Of a DNA stretch of 64,000 nt, positions 1 through 8,795 are shown piece after piece (position 1 is the first letter of the stretch; each line of letters begins with the position of its first letter). A program made the translations under genes and the position numbers. This stretch comes from Cupriavidus neocaledonicus (GTDB taxonomy: Bacteria > Pseudomonadota > Gammaproteobacteria > Burkholderiales > Burkholderiaceae): NCBI RefSeq assembly GCF_000372525.1, contig NZ_AQUR01000092.1, positions 1 to 64,000 on the forward strand. Reading direction: 5' to 3'. A model generated the notes under the pieces. The model saw only the letters and a list, made by a program, of their open reading frames with translations, had not been told where the DNA came from and did not search any database.

Positions 1-12
1 AACGCGCTTTTT

Positions 13-45
13 GGTTACTTTTTGGCGCTCGGCCAAAAAGTGACC
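13..45. repeat. Long inverted repeat at the left edge
   Basis: Arms GGTTACTTTTTGGC and GCCAAAAAGTGACC surround a 5-nt loop, with a single mismatched pair. The structure lies outside any gene. It could be the tail terminator of a transcript or a dispersed palindromic repeat; its other neighbour is outside the window. Nothing gene-like is visible from 46 to 158, apart from a run of ten C at 146-155 just before the stop of the first gene. Confidence 0.5.
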
Positions 46-158
46 CGCCCAGCAGGGCGGAACCATGCGGTCCAACAGCCGACAGCATGTCACCAACAGC
101 GCCCACCCCCGACACCCCAAACACACTCAATAAACACCCCAGAATCCCCCCCCCCAAA

Positions 159-2003
159 TCAGCCACACACCTTTGCACCCTGCAACACCCCCTCCCCCAC
201 CACCTCCATCCCCTCCAACGTCCCCACCACATGCTTGACCACCTGGTCGCAGAAGACCTCCCTCCCCTCCGCCAGAAACAACGCATGGTCCATACACCCA
301 TGCCGATGCACGGTGATATGCGCGAACGTCGCCAGCGCCTCAAGATCCCTGCCAAAACGCAACCGGGCCTCTTCGAGCCCCATGTCGTCCGACCCATACA
401 GCATCGCGATCCGCACCCCACGCTCATCCAGGCTGCGCATCGCGGCGCGCGCGTAAGCCGTGGCTGACGCCAGATCTTCGCCACCGCGCAGCCGCGTCAA
501 ACGGAACGCCACGCGCTCGGTGGCGTTCCGGTATGCATGTCGCGCCATCGCCGCGGCGAGCGGGCCGATCCTCACATGTCCCTGCAACATCCGCTGCCAG
601 TTGCCGCCGCGGCGCGCCGCCGAGAGCCAGCCCTGCCATGATCGCGTGCCCTTGCCCGCGCTCCGGTCGTCGGCGCGGTCCCAGCGGAATTTCACCAGGT
701 TGGCCAGCACCAGTCCGTTCACGCCGGAGTTGGCCAGGGCGGCGTGCAGGCTGAGGAAGGCGCCGGAACACACCCCGGCCAGCACGATGTAGCGGAACCC
801 GCGCGCGCGCATCCAGTCGACCGCGGCGCTCACGTCCGCGCGCGGCCCGGGCGAGTAGATCTCGGCAATGCTCATGCTGCGCGGCGCGCGCGGGCTGTCG
901 CCCAGCGCGGACACGTCCAGCCGCAGCGACGCCACGCCCAGCCTTGCCAGCCGGCGCGACAGCATGACGAACATGCGGCCATCGCCGACATGGTGGTTGC
1001 CGCCGGTATTCGGGAAGATCACCGCGACCGGCGCGGGTGCCGCGTCGGGCGGCATGCAGAGGATGCCGAACTGGCGCCGCGCGTCGAGCCAGACCGACTC
1101 TTCCACCACGCCATCGACAGCCGCGCGCAGGGACGCCGCGCGCGCCGCACCGATGACGTGCCGCCGCATCGCCGGCAGCGCGGGCGATGCGGCCGACGCA
1201 GCCGACGCGGCCCGCATGGGCGCCAGCCACTGCACCAGTTGCCGCCACGTCTGCGCCGGCACCCCGGCAAACTCGGCCGATTGCATCATGTCGGCGTAAT
1301 CGGGAAACGCGGCCGCATCGACCTGCGCGCCGCCGTCGGTGTAGTACTGCGCCAGCGCGCCGGTCGCGGAGGCGGTGCCGGGCCAGGGATCGAGCAACAG
1401 CACCCGCGGCGCGGGGCAGTCCGTGCCGCGGTCGAGCCGCAGCCGCTCGAGTTCGCGCACGGTGTCGGCGCCGAAGCGGAAGGCCAGCACGTCGAGCGCA
1501 CCAGCCGGCGGCGGTGGCGGAGGTTCGGTCGGCCCCGCGCTGTTGAGCCAGTTCAGATGCAGCGCACGCAGCTCGCGCAGGTAGGCGCGGCCATTGACCA
1601 CCGGCGCGAGCAGCACCAGCGCGGCAACGCCGCCGTGCCATGCCGGGTGCGCGCGCATCGCCTCGGCGGCGTGCACCGCGAGGCTGGCGCCGGCGCGCAA
1701 CCCGCACAGCACGATGTGCTCGACACCGGCCAGCGCGCGCAGCTGCGCGGCCGCGGCGACGATGCTCGAGACGGCGCGGCCGAGGAAATGCGCCGCCTCG
1801 CAGGCCCCGGCGGAATCGCCGGTGCAGGGATAATCGAAGCGCAGCACCGGCATGCCGGCCGCGGCGAGATCGTCGGCGAGATGCCGCCATGCGCGGTGCG
1901 ACCACATGGCCTCGTGGCCCAGCGGCGCGCACAGCACTACCCCGGTCTTCCCTTGTGCCTCGTGCAGCCAGCCGGCACAGCCTTCAAACATAAGCCGCCT
2001 CAT
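159..2003 (-). CDS. Tandem alpha/beta hydrolase of the EPS locus
   Basis: The 614-aa protein carries two alpha/beta-hydrolase-like halves (about 1-280 and 300-610). In the first half the nucleophile elbow reads GLRAG at 101-105, so the catalytic Ser is replaced by Arg103 and this half is probably inactive. The second half has GVCSG at 410-414, which puts Cys412 at the nucleophile position as in dienelactone-hydrolase-like enzymes. The start at 2003 is chosen because AGGAGG sits 5 nt upstream; longer upstream starts lack this. No signal peptide is evident. The protein resembles hydrolases associated with exopolysaccharide or exosortase loci and is transcribed in the same direction as the chain-length regulator upstream. 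A role in deacylating or trimming a polysaccharide precursor is inference. Confidence 0.75.
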   Translation of the reverse strand: MRRLMFEGCAGWLHEAQGKTGVVLCAPLGHEAMWSHRAWRHLADDLAAAGMPVLRFDYPCTGDSAGACEAAHFLGRAVSSIVAAAAQLRALAGVEHIVLCGLRAGASLAVHAAEAMRAHPAWHGGVAALVLLAPVVNGRAYLRELRALHLNWLNSAGPTEPPPPPPAGALDVLAFRFGADTVRELERLRLDRGTDCPAPRVLLLDPWPGTASATGALAQYYTDGGAQVDAAAFPDYADMMQSAEFAGVPAQTWRQLVQWLAPMRAASAASAASPALPAMRRHVIGAARAASLRAAVDGVVEESVWLDARRQFGILCMPPDAAPAPVAVIFPNTGGNHHVGDGRMFVMLSRRLARLGVASLRLDVSALGDSPRAPRSMSIAEIYSPGPRADVSAAVDWMRARGFRYIVLAGVCSGAFLSLHAALANSGVNGLVLANLVKFRWDRADDRSAGKGTRSWQGWLSAARRGGNWQRMLQGHVRIGPLAAAMARHAYRNATERVAFRLTRLRGGEDLASATAYARAAMRSLDERGVRIAMLYGSDDMGLEEARLRFGRDLEALATFAHITVHRHGCMDHALFLAEGREVFCDQVVKHVVGTLEGMEVVGEGVLQGAKVCG

Positions 2004-2062
2004 GTCGCCTCCTGGCGAACGCATGTCAGCCGCTGACCTGTGCAACCGGTCCGGCAAGCGCA

Positions 2063-2079
2063 CGCAGAAACGGGTACGC
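2063..2079 (-). repeat. Outlying origin-type 17-bp element
   Basis: Exact GCGTACCCGTTTCTGCG, read on the minus strand. It lies in the 95-bp gap between the hydrolase and the chain-length regulator, about 23 kb left of the origin arrays that contain the same element. Confidence 0.85.
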
Positions 2080-2098
2080 CCGCCGGCCGCAGCGGCCT

Positions 2099-4447
2099 TT
2101 ATTCTCTCTTTTCTTCGCCATGCATCGCCTGGCCGATCCTGCGCGACATCGGCGCGGTTGCCGGCATGCCAAGGTAAGGATTGACGCTGTTGAACTCGGC
2201 CCGGTTGCTGCGCTTGGCGATGACACAGTTGAGGATGCCGCCCAGCAGGCGCGCGTCGGCCCGCTGCAGGCGCTTGAGCGTCTCATCGACCTGGCCCGGC
2301 AGCGTGGCATCGGCACGCAGCACCACCAGCGTCGAGCCCGCCAGGTTCGCGACCAGGCTGGCATCGGCCACCGCCAGCACCGGCGGCGTGTCGACCAGCA
2401 CCAGGTCGAAGCGGGTGGCGCACTGCCGCAGCATTTCGGCCATGCCCGGGCGCATCAGCAGCTCCGACGGGTTCGGCGGCGGCAAACCCGCGGGCAGGAT
2501 CGACAGGCCGTTGACGACGGTAGGCCGCACCGCGGCCGACAGCTGCACGCGCCCGGTCAGCAGTTCGGCCAGGCCGGATTCGGCGGGCTGGTCGAACCAG
2601 CTCGCCACACGGCCGCGGCGCAGGTCGGCGTCGATCAGCAGCACGCGCTGGCCGGCTTCGGCAAACAGCACGGCCAGGTTCACCGACGCAAAGGTCTTGC
2701 CGGCGCCGGGGGCCGGGCTGGTGACGGCGATGACATGGTCGGGCGCGCTGCGCAGCGCGAAATGCACCGCGGCGCGGATATTGCGCAGCCCTTCTACCGC
2801 CAGCGAGTGCGGCGCGTTGCGCGCCAGCAGGAACTGGTCGTGCAGGCCCAGCCGCAGCATCCGCTCGGCGCTGTCATCCTCCAGCGCGGAGACGTCGATC
2901 ACCGCGCTCGACGGCCGCGGCCGCTCCAGGCGCGCCGACGGCGGCGCGGCATAGCCCGCGGCCACGCCCAGCAGGGCCTTGGCCGAAACCATGCGCTCGA
3001 GCGCCGCCTGTTCGCGGCTGAAGGCAATGTCGCCCAGCATGGTGATGCCGAGCTTGTCCTCGGCGTCATTGGCGGTGGCCACGGTGGGCCGCACGCGCTG
3101 GCGCAGCGTCAGCGCCCCGGCCGCCAGCAGCATGCCCAGCAAGCCGCCGCCCGCGGCCGGCGTCCACGGCCCCATGCCGACCGGCACGGTGGGCGTGAGT
3201 GCGTTGTCGACGATGCGCACTTGCCCGGTGCGGTCGAGCTGCGCCAGCGACAGCTGCTCGACCTTGTGGCGCAGCGTCATGTACATGTCTTCGGCCACCT
3301 TGACATCGCGCGTCAGCGCCACGGATTCACGCTCGGACGCCGACAGGTTCTGCATGCGCGCGTCCATTTCCTGGCGCTCGCGCGTGAGCTGCTGGATCTG
3401 GCTGTCGACGGTGCGGACCTCGTTGGCTTCGGTGGTGAAGCGCTGCAGCAGCTTGGTGCGCTCCAGGCGCAGCAGCGCGATCTGGCGCTGGTATTCCATG
3501 CTGCCGTTCAGGTAGGACTGCACGTCCTGGCTCGGCGCCAGCGAGCCCGAACGCGAGCGGTAACGCGTCAGTGCGCTTTCGGCGCGCTCCAGCTCGGCCT
3601 TGACCCGCGGCAGTTCGCCCGACAGGAAGGCCAGCGTCGCGGCGGTGTCGTCCTGGCGCTGCTCGGCCTGGCCCTTGATATAGGAATCGGCGATCCCGTT
3701 GACCAGCGCGGCCGCGGTGGCAGGGTCGCGGTTCTGCCAGCTGATGCGCAGCGTGGTGGCGTCGCTCGACTCGCTGTCGACGCGCAGTTCGCGCGTGACG
3801 GCATCGACGGTCAGCGTCAGGTCGCGCCGCGTGACCAGGAAGCGCGTGCCCGGGCGCGCCTCGATCCGGCCCACCAGCATCGAGATGCCACCGGCCTCGG
3901 CCACCTGGCCCGCGCGGCCCTCGAGCTGCGCATCCGGCCCGCTCAGCCGGAAGCCGTTGTCGGGCAGGATCTCCAGCGTCAGCGGCACGTTGAGCAGGCG
4001 CGCCGGCACGTTCAGGCGCTCCACCGCCACGCGCTCGCCGCCCCACGCATAGCCCAGCTCGGCCGGCCACGGCCCGCGCAGCTTGCCGGGCTCGGCGAAG
4101 TGATTGACCAGGCTGCCCAGCAGCGGCGCGCGCAGCGGCTCGATCTCGATGTCCAGGTGCAGGCGCTCGACCACCGGGCCGACCACGGCGCGGCTCTTCA
4201 GCATGCCCAGGTCGAGCTGCGGCGTGGCCATGCGACCGGCGGCGTCGCGGGTCTGCAGTTGCACCAGCGACTTGGCGCGATACAGGTCAGGGGTGGACAG
4301 CCACGCCATCCAGGCAAGGGCCGCGCCGGTCAGCCCGGCGGCGAGGATCCAGCCTGCGTGGTCCAGCAACACGCGCGCGTTGGCGCCGCTGCGCGGCGAC
4401 ACCTGGTCGGGTACCGGCACGGCTCCGGCAAATGACATTCTGCTCAC
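2099..4447 (-). CDS. Polysaccharide chain-length regulator with BY-kinase domain (Wzc/EpsB type)
   Basis: The N-terminal Wzz-type region has a transmembrane segment near residues 26-47, a periplasmic region with predicted coiled coil, and a second membrane segment before a cytoplasmic P-loop kinase domain. The kinase shows Walker A (PGAGKT, near 580), Walker A' (LLIDADLR, near 600) and Walker B (VLVDTPP, near 682). The family polymerises or exports EPS and autophosphorylates a C-terminal Tyr cluster. Here the tail is short and holds a single Tyr (NPYLG), so cluster phosphorylation looks reduced or absent. A GTG start at 4447 is preferred because GGGAGAG lies 5 nt upstream; ATG at 4438 is possible. 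It follows manC in the same direction. Confidence 0.9.
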   Translation of the reverse strand: MSRMSFAGAVPVPDQVSPRSGANARVLLDHAGWILAAGLTGAALAWMAWLSTPDLYRAKSLVQLQTRDAAGRMATPQLDLGMLKSRAVVGPVVERLHLDIEIEPLRAPLLGSLVNHFAEPGKLRGPWPAELGYAWGGERVAVERLNVPARLLNVPLTLEILPDNGFRLSGPDAQLEGRAGQVAEAGGISMLVGRIEARPGTRFLVTRRDLTLTVDAVTRELRVDSESSDATTLRISWQNRDPATAAALVNGIADSYIKGQAEQRQDDTAATLAFLSGELPRVKAELERAESALTRYRSRSGSLAPSQDVQSYLNGSMEYQRQIALLRLERTKLLQRFTTEANEVRTVDSQIQQLTRERQEMDARMQNLSASERESVALTRDVKVAEDMYMTLRHKVEQLSLAQLDRTGQVRIVDNALTPTVPVGMGPWTPAAGGGLLGMLLAAGALTLRQRVRPTVATANDAEDKLGITMLGDIAFSREQAALERMVSAKALLGVAAGYAAPPSARLERPRPSSAVIDVSALEDDSAERMLRLGLHDQFLLARNAPHSLAVEGLRNIRAAVHFALRSAPDHVIAVTSPAPGAGKTFASVNLAVLFAEAGQRVLLIDADLRRGRVASWFDQPAESGLAELLTGRVQLSAAVRPTVVNGLSILPAGLPPPNPSELLMRPGMAEMLRQCATRFDLVLVDTPPVLAVADASLVANLAGSTLVVLRADATLPGQVDETLKRLQRADARLLGGILNCVIAKRSNRAEFNSVNPYLGMPATAPMSRRIGQAMHGEEKRE

Positions 4448-4531
4448 GACATCTCTCCCGCCACACGCTGCCTCACGCCAATCACGCAGCAACCGGTGCG
4501 CGCCCGCGCGCATGCACTGGCCGCCGACCCC

Positions 4532-6109
4532 TTACTTGCGCCCGTAGTTGTCTTCGAACCTCACGATGTCGTCTTCGCCCAGGTAGGCGCCCGACTGCAC
4601 CTCGATGATCTCCAGCGGCGTCTTGCCCGGGTTCTCGAGCCGGTGCAGGGTGCCGATGGGGATGTAGGTCGACTGGTTTTCCGAAAGAATGCTGATGTTG
4701 TCGCCGCAGGTCACGCGCGCGGTGCCGCGCACCACCACCCAGTGTTCGGCGCGGTGGTAGTGCATCTGCAGCGACAGGCTGGCGCCGGGCTCGACCACGA
4801 TGCGCTTGACCTGGAAGCGGTCGCCGCGGTCGATCGAGTCATAGCAGCCCCAGGGCCGGCGCACCTTGCGATGGTTCACCACTTCATTGCCATGTTCGGA
4901 GCGGATGCGCTGGACGATGTTCTTCACGTCCTGCACGTGGGCCTTGTCGACCACCAGCACCGCGTCGGCGGTTTCCACCACGACCACGTCCTGCACCCCG
5001 ACGCACGCGATCAGCCGGCCTTCGGAGTGCGCCAGGCAAGAGCTCGCGCCGTCGAACAGCACGCGTCCGCGTCCGGCATTGCCGCTGGCGTCCTTGGGGG
5101 CGATGTCCCAGATCGCCGCCCACGAGCCCACGTCGGACCAGCCCGCATCCAGCGGCACCAGCATGCCGGCGATATCCGGCAGGGTCTCGAGCTTCTCCAT
5201 CACGGCGTAGTCGATCGAGTCGGACGGGCAGGCGTGGAAGGCGTCCTTGCCCAGGCACAGCACCTCGCCGGCGCAGGCGGCTGGTTCGCTCGCCGCATAG
5301 GCGGCGCGGCATTGGCGCGCCATCTCCGGCTGCAACTGGGCCACCGCGCGCAGCCATACCGAGGCGCGCACCACGAAGATGCCGCTGTTCCACCAGAACT
5401 CGCCGGACTCGACATAGTGCTTGGCCAGCTCCAGGTGCGGCTTCTCGACGAAGCGGTCCAGCATGAACGCGCCGTGGTCGGCGCCGCCGGCCGCGCGGAT
5501 GTAGCCGAAGCCGGTCTCGGGCGCCACCGGCTTCACGCCCAGCGTGACGATGGCACCGTGGTCCGCATGCTGGATTGCCGTGGCAATGGCCTCGCGGAAC
5601 GACGCCACGTCAGCCACGCTGTGGTCGGCCGGCGTCACCACCAGCACCGCATCGCCACCCTCGCCCGCGCCCGCCAGTGCATGCAGCGCGGCCACCGTCA
5701 GCGCCGGCGCGGTATTGCGCCCGCACGGCTCGGACAGCACGCGCGCCGCCTTGCCGGCGCGCTTCATCATGTCGGTGATCATGAAGCGGTGCTCTTCACC
5801 GCAGACCACGATCTGCGCCGCTTCCATGCCGTCGGGGCGGCCCGCCAGCGCGGCCACGCCGGCGAGGCGGTTGGCGGTGGCTTCCAGCAGCGTGTCTTCG
5901 GCAATCAGGTTCAGCAACTGCTTGGGGAACTGCTCGCGCGACAGCGGCCACAGGCGCGTACCGGCGCCGCCGGCGAGGATCACGGGCTGCACCACCGGCA
6001 ACGCGGCGCAATGCGCCGCGCTGTCGCCCAGCCCTTGCAGCGCTGCATGGATTTCGCCGTTGACCGGCGGCGGCGTCTGGTTCTCTTCCCGGGTCCGAAT
6101 TCGCATCAT
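4532..6109 (-). CDS. manC: Mannose-1-phosphate guanylyltransferase / mannose-6-phosphate isomerase
   Basis: Bifunctional type II enzyme that makes GDP-mannose from mannose-1-phosphate and interconverts fructose-6-P and mannose-6-P. The nucleotidyltransferase signature GGAGTRLWPLSR followed by PK lies near residues 46-62. The C-terminal cupin (about 400-520) contains the HYHRAEHW metal-binding segment. At about 525 aa it is slightly longer than typical family members, because of a 40-residue N-terminal extension. Two adjacent ATGs (6109 and 6106) follow AGGAGG; the second has better spacing. Its place beside the chain-length regulator and sugar transferase indicates that it supplies GDP-mannose, or a derived sugar, for the EPS. 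Confidence 0.95.
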   Translation of the reverse strand: MMRIRTREENQTPPPVNGEIHAALQGLGDSAAHCAALPVVQPVILAGGAGTRLWPLSREQFPKQLLNLIAEDTLLEATANRLAGVAALAGRPDGMEAAQIVVCGEEHRFMITDMMKRAGKAARVLSEPCGRNTAPALTVAALHALAGAGEGGDAVLVVTPADHSVADVASFREAIATAIQHADHGAIVTLGVKPVAPETGFGYIRAAGGADHGAFMLDRFVEKPHLELAKHYVESGEFWWNSGIFVVRASVWLRAVAQLQPEMARQCRAAYAASEPAACAGEVLCLGKDAFHACPSDSIDYAVMEKLETLPDIAGMLVPLDAGWSDVGSWAAIWDIAPKDASGNAGRGRVLFDGASSCLAHSEGRLIACVGVQDVVVVETADAVLVVDKAHVQDVKNIVQRIRSEHGNEVVNHRKVRRPWGCYDSIDRGDRFQVKRIVVEPGASLSLQMHYHRAEHWVVVRGTARVTCGDNISILSENQSTYIPIGTLHRLENPGKTPLEIIEVQSGAYLGEDDIVRFEDNYGRK

Positions 6110-6191
6110 GCCTCCTGGCGTGTCGGCTGTTCCAAGCGTCCCGCGCGTTGCGCCCGGCCCTGCGCAGCCATTGCCGGCACTGCGGCGGTCT

Positions 6192-6208
6192 CGCAGAAAC
6201 GGGTACGC
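6192..6208 (-). repeat. Outlying origin-type 17-bp element
   Basis: Exact GCGTACCCGTTTCTGCG on the minus strand, in the divergent intergenic region between manC and the plus-strand DUF1839 gene, about 19 kb from the origin. Confidence 0.85.
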
Positions 6209-6471
6209 CCGGCAGCGGTCCCTGACCGCCGTGACGGGGATGCCAGCCAGTCTAGGCAGGCGTCCTGGCGCAATCTGTTCGATTCCGCACACGCTACTTG
6301 CGCCGCCGCGGCGGGCCGCGCGCATGCGTGCCGCAGTGGCTCGCGATCGCGCGCGCTCTGTTGGAGAACGCACCGATGGCCACGGCCACCGGCGTTGCAA
6401 TACAGTGGGCCGTGCAGGCGCTGCGCCTGCCATCGCGGCCCGGCGGCATGCGCGCACTGCGGAGGAACGAC

Positions 6472-7569
6472 ATGGAGCGGGCGGTGGCAACGACGGCTAC
6501 GACGGCGACAATCGCGCCGAGGACAGCGACCACGGCAACCACGGCCACCGACCGCGGCGGCTACCGCTACGCGCGCCAGTCGCCCCACCTGGCCAGGCCG
6601 GTGCAGCGCTGGCTGCACCATGAAGCCTCTGTCTGGCAGGAGAGCAATTGCTACATGGACCTGTGGATCGAGCTGCTGTATGGCTGGGGCCTCGACCCGC
6701 GCGCGGCGCTGGCCTTCACCGTGGCGCAGGACTACGAGGGCGACCATTTCACCTTCTTCAAGTACCCGCCGGCGGACCTCGAACTGCTGTACGGCACGGT
6801 GGTGCAGGAGATGGCGGTCTACGACACGCTGCAGGCCCACCTGGCCGAACAAGTCGGGCGCGGCCACACCGTGCTGGTGGAGGTCGACAGCTACTACCTG
6901 CCCGATACGCGCGCCACCGCCTACCGCCAGGCGCATGTGAAGACCACCGTCGCGATCGACCGGATCGACCCCGCGGCGCAACGGCTCTCCTACTATCACA
7001 GCCTCGGCTACCACAGCGCCGAAGACGAGGACTACCGCGGACTGTTGCGCCTGACCCCCGCACTGCGCGACGGCAACATACTGTTCCCCTACGCCGAATG
7101 CGCCAAGCGCGTGCGCGCCCCGCTGCGCGACGCGGCCGCGGCCGACGCGGCGGCGGCGCTGATGCGCCACCACCTGGGCCGCCGCCCCGCGCTGAACCCG
7201 GTCACGCGCTGGCGCGCCGACTTCGACCAGCACGTCGCGGTGATCCTGGCGCGCGGCGATGCCTACTTCCATCACTACGGCTTCAACCTGCCGCGCCAGC
7301 TGGGGGCGAACTTCGAGATGCTGCATCACTGCCTCGCTTGGTTCGGCGAGCATGGTTACCATGTGCCCGCGCGCGTGGCACGGGCGGCGATCAGCCTGGC
7401 TTCGGAATGCAAGGTGCTGCAGTTCCGCCTGGCCCGGGCCATGGCGCGCGGGCGTCCGGACCGCTGCGCCGGGTCCCTGGATACGATGGAGTGCGCTTAT
7501 GAAACGGTCATCGCAGGCCTGCTGTCGTCGTTCGGCGCCGCCGATCCGGCGCAGCCGGCGTACGCCTGA
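6472..7569 (+). CDS. DUF1839 family protein (copy 1)
   Basis: A 365-aa protein of the DUF1839 family, function unknown. After a Thr/Ala-rich N-terminus (about residues 5-28) come conserved blocks NCYMDLWIELLYGWG, FTVAQDYEGDHFTFFKYP, and VEVDSYYLPDT. The paralog at 11432-12412 shares them in the same order. The start at 6472 is chosen because GGAGG lies 6 nt upstream; the open frame extends further but without a ribosome site. Members of this family are found beside amino acid:carrier-protein ligases, as the paralog is here, so a role in handling a carrier-bound aminoacyl group is plausible but unproven. It is divergent from manC and convergent with the Crp-like gene. Confidence 0.8.
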   Translation: MERAVATTATTATIAPRTATTATTATDRGGYRYARQSPHLARPVQRWLHHEASVWQESNCYMDLWIELLYGWGLDPRAALAFTVAQDYEGDHFTFFKYPPADLELLYGTVVQEMAVYDTLQAHLAEQVGRGHTVLVEVDSYYLPDTRATAYRQAHVKTTVAIDRIDPAAQRLSYYHSLGYHSAEDEDYRGLLRLTPALRDGNILFPYAECAKRVRAPLRDAAAADAAAALMRHHLGRRPALNPVTRWRADFDQHVAVILARGDAYFHHYGFNLPRQLGANFEMLHHCLAWFGEHGYHVPARVARAAISLASECKVLQFRLARAMARGRPDRCAGSLDTMECAYETVIAGLLSSFGAADPAQPAYA

Positions 7570-7627
7570 CGCCAACGGCAAGTGCCGCGGGCGCACGCTG
7601 CCTGCCGTGCCGGGCGACGATGGCACG

Positions 7628-8350
7628 TTACGCGTGGGCCAGCGCGGGCAGCAGGCGGTCGTACTCGCGCTTGACCAGCTTGTAGCATTCGCAGGAATGC
7701 TTCTCGAGCCCGCAATGATCGAGGATGGTGATATGGCCGCGGCTGTGGTGGATCAGCCCCAGGTTTTCCAGCTTGCCGGCCGCTTCGGTGACGCCTTCGC
7801 GGCGCACCCCAAGCATGTTGGCGATGACCTGCTGGGTGATGACCAGCTCGTTGGAGTTCATGCGGTCGCGCGCCAGCAGCAGCCAGCGGCACAGTTGCTT
7901 GTTCAGCGAGTGGTGGCGGTTGCATGCCGCGGTCTGCGCGATCTGCGTCAGCACCGCCTGCACATACAGCAGCGTGACGCGCTGCAGGGTCGGCAGGTAC
8001 GACAGCTCGGCGCGCAACGCGCGCGCGGGGATGCGGTAGGCGAAGCCGGGGCTGCGCACTTCGACGCGGCTGGGCATGGTATCGCCGCCCGTCACCACCG
8101 GAATGCCGACCAGGCCTTCATTGCCGACCGCGGCGAACTCGACCGTGGCGCCGTCCTCGAGCAGCGACAGCAGCGACACCACCGAGGTGGTCGGGAAATA
8201 CACATGCACGATGCGCTGGCTGGTGTCAGTCAGCAGTTCGCCGGCACGCAGCCGGACCAGTTCAAAGTGGCGCGACAGCGTTTCCCATTCCTGCCGCGGC
8301 AGGGCATTGAGCAGATGATTGACATGCAGGTCCGACCGTTGCGTGATCAT
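7628..8350 (-). CDS. Crp/Fnr-family transcriptional regulator
   Basis: A 240-aa protein with an N-terminal cyclic-nucleotide-type beta-roll (about 20-130), a dimerisation helix, and a C-terminal winged helix-turn-helix (about 165-210, with ITQQVIANMLGVRREGVTEA). The N-terminus lacks an Fnr-type Cys cluster. The C-terminus carries a CxxxxxxSCECY segment (213-223), typical of a large uncharacterised Crp subgroup in Burkholderiales. The ligand cannot be read from sequence. It sits between the EPS and carrier-protein genes, so regulation of that locus is a reasonable inference. It ends 58 bp from the convergent DUF1839 gene. Confidence 0.85.
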   Translation of the reverse strand: MITQRSDLHVNHLLNALPRQEWETLSRHFELVRLRAGELLTDTSQRIVHVYFPTTSVVSLLSLLEDGATVEFAAVGNEGLVGIPVVTGGDTMPSRVEVRSPGFAYRIPARALRAELSYLPTLQRVTLLYVQAVLTQIAQTAACNRHHSLNKQLCRWLLLARDRMNSNELVITQQVIANMLGVRREGVTEAAGKLENLGLIHHSRGHITILDHCGLEKHSCECYKLVKREYDRLLPALAHA

Positions 8351-8795
8351 GCTGATTCTCCCCGTTGACCCGGGACCGGCACTGGGCCGCCGCTCGCGCA
8401 CTGGCTGCGTGGTGCAAAGCCCGGCTGTACCGCTCCACCCGTGACTGATGCTTTCCGACTTGTTGACACCGCGTATGACTGACTGATGACGGCCCCAATC
8501 CGCTTTCCGTCCCGACGCGCAAGCCCTGCGGTGCGCTGTGTGCCTGCCTCGTCGTTTGACTGTATTAAGTGCTATGGCGCACTGAAGCGACAGTAGGCAG
8601 ACGGCTGGTACTCGTTCATCCTTTGGTTGGTTGGTAGCAGGCCGGCGCGGCGCCCGCGGCTGGCGGCGAATGCAAGTACCGGGGCGCCGGAATGCCGGCG
8701 CAGGGCCGACGGCGGGCCGCCGGCGACACGCTGCCAGGCAAGGCATGACAAGGGAGGAGCCGGCCCGCAGTGGCGGCCGGTGGGGCCTGTACGCC
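8351..8795. other. Intergenic region upstream of the Crp-like gene
   Basis: This 445-bp stretch separates the Crp-like gene start from the 3' end of the GH2 gene. It is less GC-rich around 8440-8590 and should hold the crp-like promoter. No convincing operator, terminator or small gene was found. Confidence 0.5.

Noticed and set aside
4496..6940. Very long plus-strand open frame across manC
   Set aside because: It is antisense to a clear manC gene and results from high GC; His/Arg-rich composition without domains.
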